9,810 bases of DNA from Clostridiaceae bacterium (GTDB lineage Bacteria; Bacillota; Clostridia; Oscillospirales; Acutalibacteraceae): assembly GCA_016302625.1 (NCBI GenBank), contig JAEDNG010000020.1, positions 1 to 9,810 on the forward strand. The letters are read 5' to 3'. The notes below the pieces were generated by a model. It ran no database searches, was not told the origin of the DNA, and saw nothing but the letters and a program-made list of their open reading frames with translations. Positions 5,394 through 9,810 of the stretch are shown here, piece by piece; within the stretch, counting starts at the first letter, position 1; every line of letters begins with the position of its first letter. A program made the translations under genes and the position numbers.

Positions 5394-7994
5394 ATGGCGG
5401 AGCTGTCTCCCATGATGAAGCAGTATCTTCAGATTAAGGCGCAGAACGAGGACAGCATACTGTTTTTCAGAGTCGGCGATTTTTACGAAATGTTTTATGA
5501 CGACGCCAAAACAGCCTCCGAGGAGCTGGATCTTGTGCTTACGGGAAAGGACTGCGGACAGGAGGAACGCGCCCCCATGTGCGGAGTTCCTTACCACAGC
5601 TGTGAAGCCTATATCGCGCGGCTTGTCGAAAAGGGGCACAAGGTCGCCATCTGCGAGCAGACCGAGGACCCCGCTACGGCGAAAGGGCTTGTAAAACGGG
5701 ACATCATAAGAGTGATAACCCCCGGAACCGTAATTGAGGACGCGATGCTTGACGAGGGAAGAAACAACTACCTTGCCGCGGTAGCGCTGACCGATAACGG
5801 AGTCGGCCTTTGCTTTGCCGATGCGTCGACAGGCGAATGTCACGTCACCTGCCTGCCCGACGGGGATTTTGCTCCGAAGGTCTGCGACGAGCTTTCAAGG
5901 TTTGCGCCTAAAGAGGTGTTAATTCCCGAAGACTTAAAGGCGAAGTCCGCCGCCCTTTGGGACTTTTTACAGCAAAACTTCCCTGCGGCGGTAACGGTAC
6001 GCCCTGAGGACAGCTTTAAGTTTGAAAAAACCGAGCCGCTTTACAGGGAGCGTTTCGGCATATCGGAGCTTCAAAATCTCGGAATAGATAAGGGCTCCCC
6101 GATGGCGGTCGCTTTCGGCGCGGTAATCGAATATTTATATGAGACCGGCAAAACCGGCAATATTTCGGTTAATAAAATAGACGTTTACACCGACAGCCAG
6201 TTTATGCGGCTTGACATGACGGCGATAAGGAATTTAGAGCTTACCGAAACAATGCGCACAAAATCCAAAAGAGGCTCGCTTTTATGGGTGCTTGATAAAA
6301 CCAAAACCGCAATGGGCAAAAGGCTTATAAGGTCGTGGGTTGAAAAGCCGCTTCTCAATATAACCGCAATAAATCTTCGTCAGAACGCGATTGAAGAACT
6401 GTATTCCAATACGATTTTGCGCGGAGAAATAACCGAACGCCTCTCGGGTATTCGCGATATTGAGCGGCTTATAACAAAGGCTGTATACGGTACCGCGTCC
6501 GCAAGGGATTTAATAGCGCTTTCCGTCACCGCCCACAGATTTCCTGAACTCAAAGAGCTTTTGAGTAATTCCTCCTGCAAGCTGTTAAAGGAAATTTATA
6601 ACGATATAGACCGGCTTGACGATATTACTTCGCTTATCGACAGCGCCATAATAGAGGAACCGCCGGTCACCGTCCGCGAGGGGGGACTGATAAAACCGGG
6701 CTACAGCGAAGAAGTCGATACCCTGCGGGGAGACATGGAAAACGGCACGGGCTTTCTTTCGGATATAGAGTTAAGGGAAAGAGAGCGCACCGGAATTAAA
6801 AATCTCCGCGTTAGGTACAACAAGGTTTTCGGCTATTATATCGAGGTTACCAATTCTTTTCTTGATAAAGTGCCTGAGGACTACATAAGAAAGCAGACCT
6901 TAACCAACTGCGAGCGGTTTATAACCGAGGAATTAAAGGATATAGAAAAGCGGGTACTCACCGCAAAGGATAGAATTGTTCAGATTGAATACGAGATATT
7001 CGACGGTATTAGAAAGAAAACCGCGGGCGAGCTTAAACGCTTTCAGCAGACCGCCGCGGCGATTGCAAAAATCGACGTTCTATGCTCGTTAGCGGAGGTT
7101 TCGGTCACCAACCGCTACTGCCGTCCGCTTGTCAACAACAGCGGAACGGTCATGATAAAGGCGGGCAGACATCCGGTTGTCGAGCAGGTGATAAACACTC
7201 CGTTCGTTTCAAACGATACTCTGCTTAATATGCAGGGCGACCGCTGTGCCATAATAACCGGTCCTAACATGGCGGGAAAATCTACCTATATGCGGCAGGT
7301 CGCGATTATCGTGCTGATGGCGCAGATAGGCTGCTTTGTTCCGGCGGATATGGCGGAAATCGGCATTTGCGACGCGATCTTTACAAGGGTCGGGGCGTCG
7401 GACGATTTGGCGGCGGGACAGTCCACCTTTATGGTCGAGATGAGCGAGGTTGCGGATATTTTAAAGAATGCTACCAAAAACAGTCTGCTTATTCTTGACG
7501 AAATAGGCAGGGGAACCTCCACCTTTGACGGTATGTCGATAGCGCGTGCGGTGCTCGAATATGTCGCCGATAAGAAAAAGCTTGGCGCAAAGGCGCTTTT
7601 TGCGACCCATTACCATGAGCTTACCGAGATGGAAAACGAGTTCGAGGGCGTTAAAAATTACAATATCGCCGTTAAAAAACGCGGCGACGATATAACCTTT
7701 TTGCGGCGCATAGTCCGCGGCGGAGCGGATGACAGCTACGGAATTGAGGTCGCGAAATTAAGCGGTATTCCCGAAGCTGTTATAAAACGAGCAAAGCAGA
7801 TACTTAAAAAGACCGAGGAGGAGGGTATCGTCACCTATAAAACAGCGGAAAATCCCGATATGCAGCTGCCGCTTGAAATGCAGGGAGCGCAGGATATTCT
7901 CCATGAGCTGCAAATACTTGACGTTAATACGCTTACTCCCATTGAGGCTATGCAGATACTTTTTGATTTAGCCAACAAGGCGAAGTCCGTATAA
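5394..7994 (+). CDS. mutS: DNA mismatch repair protein MutS
   Basis: This 866-residue mismatch-recognition ATPase is close to the usual MutS length. The N-terminal domain has the mismatch-wedging Phe-x-Glu motif, F30-Y31-E32 in GDFYEMF. Connector, core and clamp domains follow (about 120-560). The ATPase domain carries the Walker A motif GPNMAGKST (623-631, K629), the Walker B acids D702-E703 in LLILDEIGRGTST, and the ATHYHEL block around H739. The C-terminal tail ends in DVNTLTPIEAMQILFDL, the conserved dimer/tetramer segment. This is MutS1, not MutS2: the mismatch-binding domain is present and no Smr domain is seen. GAGG at 5381-5384 precedes the ATG by 9 bases. The gap from the preceding gene is 47 bases and shows no terminator. 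mutL follows after 18 bases. A QLPLE sequence near residue 824 resembles a weak beta-clamp motif. Confidence 0.98.
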   Translation: MAELSPMMKQYLQIKAQNEDSILFFRVGDFYEMFYDDAKTASEELDLVLTGKDCGQEERAPMCGVPYHSCEAYIARLVEKGHKVAICEQTEDPATAKGLVKRDIIRVITPGTVIEDAMLDEGRNNYLAAVALTDNGVGLCFADASTGECHVTCLPDGDFAPKVCDELSRFAPKEVLIPEDLKAKSAALWDFLQQNFPAAVTVRPEDSFKFEKTEPLYRERFGISELQNLGIDKGSPMAVAFGAVIEYLYETGKTGNISVNKIDVYTDSQFMRLDMTAIRNLELTETMRTKSKRGSLLWVLDKTKTAMGKRLIRSWVEKPLLNITAINLRQNAIEELYSNTILRGEITERLSGIRDIERLITKAVYGTASARDLIALSVTAHRFPELKELLSNSSCKLLKEIYNDIDRLDDITSLIDSAIIEEPPVTVREGGLIKPGYSEEVDTLRGDMENGTGFLSDIELRERERTGIKNLRVRYNKVFGYYIEVTNSFLDKVPEDYIRKQTLTNCERFITEELKDIEKRVLTAKDRIVQIEYEIFDGIRKKTAGELKRFQQTAAAIAKIDVLCSLAEVSVTNRYCRPLVNNSGTVMIKAGRHPVVEQVINTPFVSNDTLLNMQGDRCAIITGPNMAGKSTYMRQVAIIVLMAQIGCFVPADMAEIGICDAIFTRVGASDDLAAGQSTFMVEMSEVADILKNATKNSLLILDEIGRGTSTFDGMSIARAVLEYVADKKKLGAKALFATHYHELTEMENEFEGVKNYNIAVKKRGDDITFLRRIVRGGADDSYGIEVAKLSGIPEAVIKRAKQILKKTEEEGIVTYKTAENPDMQLPLEMQGAQDILHELQILDVNTLTPIEAMQILFDLANKAKSV

Positions 7995-8012
7995 AAAAAG
8001 CGAGGTGTAAAA

Positions 8013-9810
8013 ATGCCGAAAATTAATTTACTGCCGAAAGGGGTAGCGGAGCTTATCGCGGCGGGCGAGGTGGTGGAGCGCCCCGCGTCTGTAATAAAAG
8101 AGCTTGTCGAAAACTCAATTGACGCGGGAGCGGACAATATCACGGTCGAAATTCAGCACGGCGGAATAACCTATATCCGCATTACCGACAACGGCTGCGG
8201 AATTTCGCACGAGGACGTTCCGACGGCGTTTTTGCGCCACGCCACAAGCAAAATAAAAATAGGCGGCGACCTTGACGCTATTGCTACATTAGGCTTCAGG
8301 GGCGAGGCGCTGGCGGCGGTTTCGTCGGTCTCACGCGCCGAAATGTTTACAAAGCCTAAAGACGAACAGCTCGGCACCCATTATATAATAGAGGGCGGCA
8401 GCGAAACGCTTTACGAGGAGGCGGGCTGTCCTGACGGGACGACAATAATAATAAGGGATATTTTTTACAATACTCCCGCCAGAATGAAGTTTTTAAAAAA
8501 GGACGTTTCCGAGGCTAACGCCGCCGCCGCGGTGCTTGACAGGATTGCGCTTTCCCACCCTGAAATCGCCTTTAAGCTTATAAGGGACGGGAAGCAGACA
8601 CTTAATACATCGGGCGACGGTAAAATTAACAGCGCGGTTTACAGCGTTTTAGGCAGAGAATTTGCGGGCACGCTTATTTCGGTTGACGGCGCGCTTGACA
8701 GGATAGAGGTCAGCGGACTTACCTGCAAGCCCGTTTCCTGCAGACCGACAAGGAATTACCAGTTTGTATTTTTAAACGGGCGGCTTGTCCGTTCGGGTAC
8801 GGTTACCGCCGCCGCGGAGCAGGCGTATAAAAACAGCGCAATGGTGGGAAAATTCCCCGGCTTTGTGCTGTATCTTACAGTACCCTTTGACACGGTGGAC
8901 GTAAACGTTCACCCGGCTAAAACCGAGGTGCGCTTTTCGGACGAACGGAGGATTTTTGACGCGGTCTATTCTGCGGTTAAAAACGCGCTTTCAAAGGGCG
9001 ATACAAGACCCGAGGTAAAGCTTAAAACCCCGTCGTTTAATCCTTTCGAGCGTATGAAAGCAGAGGAATTCCGCCAGCAAGCGATAGAAAAGCCGACGGT
9101 TGCCGAAAGGATTTACACAAATAACGTTCCGTCACACAAGCCCGAAAACAATTTGAAGCTTAAAAATAACAATACTCCGCTGTTCACGGAAAATTATTCG
9201 ACGATGGGCAAAAACGGTGAAAAGGTTGAGCCTTTGCCGCCCGAAAAGTTTTACGAAAAGCTTTTGGACGAAGATCCGACACAGACAAAAAATCTACCTC
9301 CGGAGAAAATATCTGTTGATATAGTCAAGGAGGAAGAGGACGAAAGACCGGAAATAATTATTATAGGCGAGGCGTTTAGCACTTATATTATAGCTCAGAT
9401 GGGCGACAGCGTGTTTATGATAGATAAGCACGCGGCGCACGAGCGAATACTCTTTAACACCCTTAAAAAAGAGCAGAAAATCGAGGTGCAAAGGCTTTTA
9501 ACTCCGATTACGGTAACCCTTACGCGCGAGGAATACGGCGCTGTAACCTCAAACGCCGAAAAATTAAACGCGGCGGGCTTTGAAACCGAGGATTTCGGTA
9601 ATTGCTCGGTCAGAGTGCTGTCTGTTCCGGCTACCCTTGTGTCGGAGGATATCCGAGCGTTGATAAGCGAGCTTGCGGGAAGTCTTATAAAAACCTCCTT
9701 AGCCGAAACCGAAAAAACGGAAAATCTTTACCACACCGTCGCCTGCAAGGCGGCCATAAAGGCGGGAAGCAGGACAAGCCCGCAAGAAAAACAAAAATTA
9801 GCCGAAAGGG
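8013..9810 (+). CDS. mutL: DNA mismatch repair protein MutL (3' end beyond window)
   Basis: About 599 codons are present and the frame is still open at the window end. MutL is the GHKL ATPase that couples MutS to downstream repair and, in organisms without MutH, nicks DNA. The N-terminal ATPase shows AAGEVVERPASVIKE with E30, N34 in ELVENSIDAGA, DNGCGI (59-64, D59), RHATSKI, and the lid GFRGEAL (94-100). A low-complexity linker occupies about 340-445. The C-terminal domain has the endonuclease-type motif DKHAAHER (471-478; D471, H473, E477) and ACKAAIKAG (577-585), which suggests a latent nuclease. Lys replaces the usual Gln, and N482 stands where the longer DQHA(X)2E(X)4E consensus has its last Glu. 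QRLLTP (493-498) resembles the beta-clamp-binding motif at the same place in Bacillus MutL. GAGGTG at 8002-8007 supports the ATG. The final motifs lie outside the window. Confidence 0.97.
   Translation, partial: MPKINLLPKGVAELIAAGEVVERPASVIKELVENSIDAGADNITVEIQHGGITYIRITDNGCGISHEDVPTAFLRHATSKIKIGGDLDAIATLGFRGEALAAVSSVSRAEMFTKPKDEQLGTHYIIEGGSETLYEEAGCPDGTTIIIRDIFYNTPARMKFLKKDVSEANAAAAVLDRIALSHPEIAFKLIRDGKQTLNTSGDGKINSAVYSVLGREFAGTLISVDGALDRIEVSGLTCKPVSCRPTRNYQFVFLNGRLVRSGTVTAAAEQAYKNSAMVGKFPGFVLYLTVPFDTVDVNVHPAKTEVRFSDERRIFDAVYSAVKNALSKGDTRPEVKLKTPSFNPFERMKAEEFRQQAIEKPTVAERIYTNNVPSHKPENNLKLKNNNTPLFTENYSTMGKNGEKVEPLPPEKFYEKLLDEDPTQTKNLPPEKISVDIVKEEEDERPEIIIIGEAFSTYIIAQMGDSVFMIDKHAAHERILFNTLKKEQKIEVQRLLTPITVTLTREEYGAVTSNAEKLNAAGFETEDFGNCSVRVLSVPATLVSEDIRALISELAGSLIKTSLAETEKTENLYHTVACKAAIKAGSRTSPQEKQKLAER

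Noticed and set aside
5361..5843. 160-codon open frame on the - strand at the start of mutS
   Set aside because: It overlaps the conserved mismatch-binding domain of mutS in antisense, with no domain signal or matching context.
1..9810. Search for CRISPR arrays, tRNA/rRNA genes, defence or biosynthetic systems
   Set aside because: No regularly spaced direct repeats, no tRNA or rRNA sequence, and no unassigned gene cluster was seen. Apart from the repeat element the genes are well-known families.

Overview
The window looks like a chromosomal segment of a Firmicute of the class Clostridia, probably a gut-type Oscillospiraceae/Ruminococcaceae relative. This is inferred from the moderate GC content, strong purine-rich Shine-Dalgarno sites, a TTG start, a PhoP/PhoR-type two-component pair, and the miaB - YlbF-family - mutS - mutL order. 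That order recalls the Bacillus subtilis miaB-ymcA-cotE-mutS-mutL locus, but without cotE. The species cannot be named from the sequence. All confident genes are on the + strand.

Layout. Positions 1-344 hold no confident complete gene. They contain an approximately 275 bp element bounded by a 29 bp imperfect inverted repeat (57-85 / 304-332), flanked by TA dinucleotides and filled with smaller hairpins. It resembles a MITE or a large folded RNA leader, and it ends within 15 bases of the next start codon. Then comes a tight three-gene cluster (345-3333): an HD-domain phosphohydrolase, an OmpR/PhoB-family response regulator and a membrane PAS-containing sensor histidine kinase, with gaps of 11 and 14 bases. 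The gap at 3334-3513 holds a long stem-loop without a good U-tract, then an extended -10 promoter. That promoter probably drives the second cluster (3514 to beyond the window end): miaB (tRNA methylthiotransferase, TTG start), a small YlbF/YmcA-family protein with a cysteine-rich tail, mutS, and mutL, which is cut by the window end.

How the genes work together. The sensor kinase and response regulator form a phosphorelay, and the HD protein is probably co-expressed with them; its substrate is unknown. MutS and MutL are the mismatch recognition and matchmaker/endonuclease proteins of methyl-independent mismatch repair. MiaB and the YlbF-family protein both have cysteine arrangements suited to Fe-S clusters. 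They sit together as in Bacillus, where the YlbF/YmcA/YaaT complex binds [4Fe-4S] clusters and affects RNA processing.

Most of the window is ordinary housekeeping sequence and I see no new multi-gene system. The least explained part is the structured inverted-repeat element at 48-338. Its left flank could pair with the Shine-Dalgarno of the HD gene.
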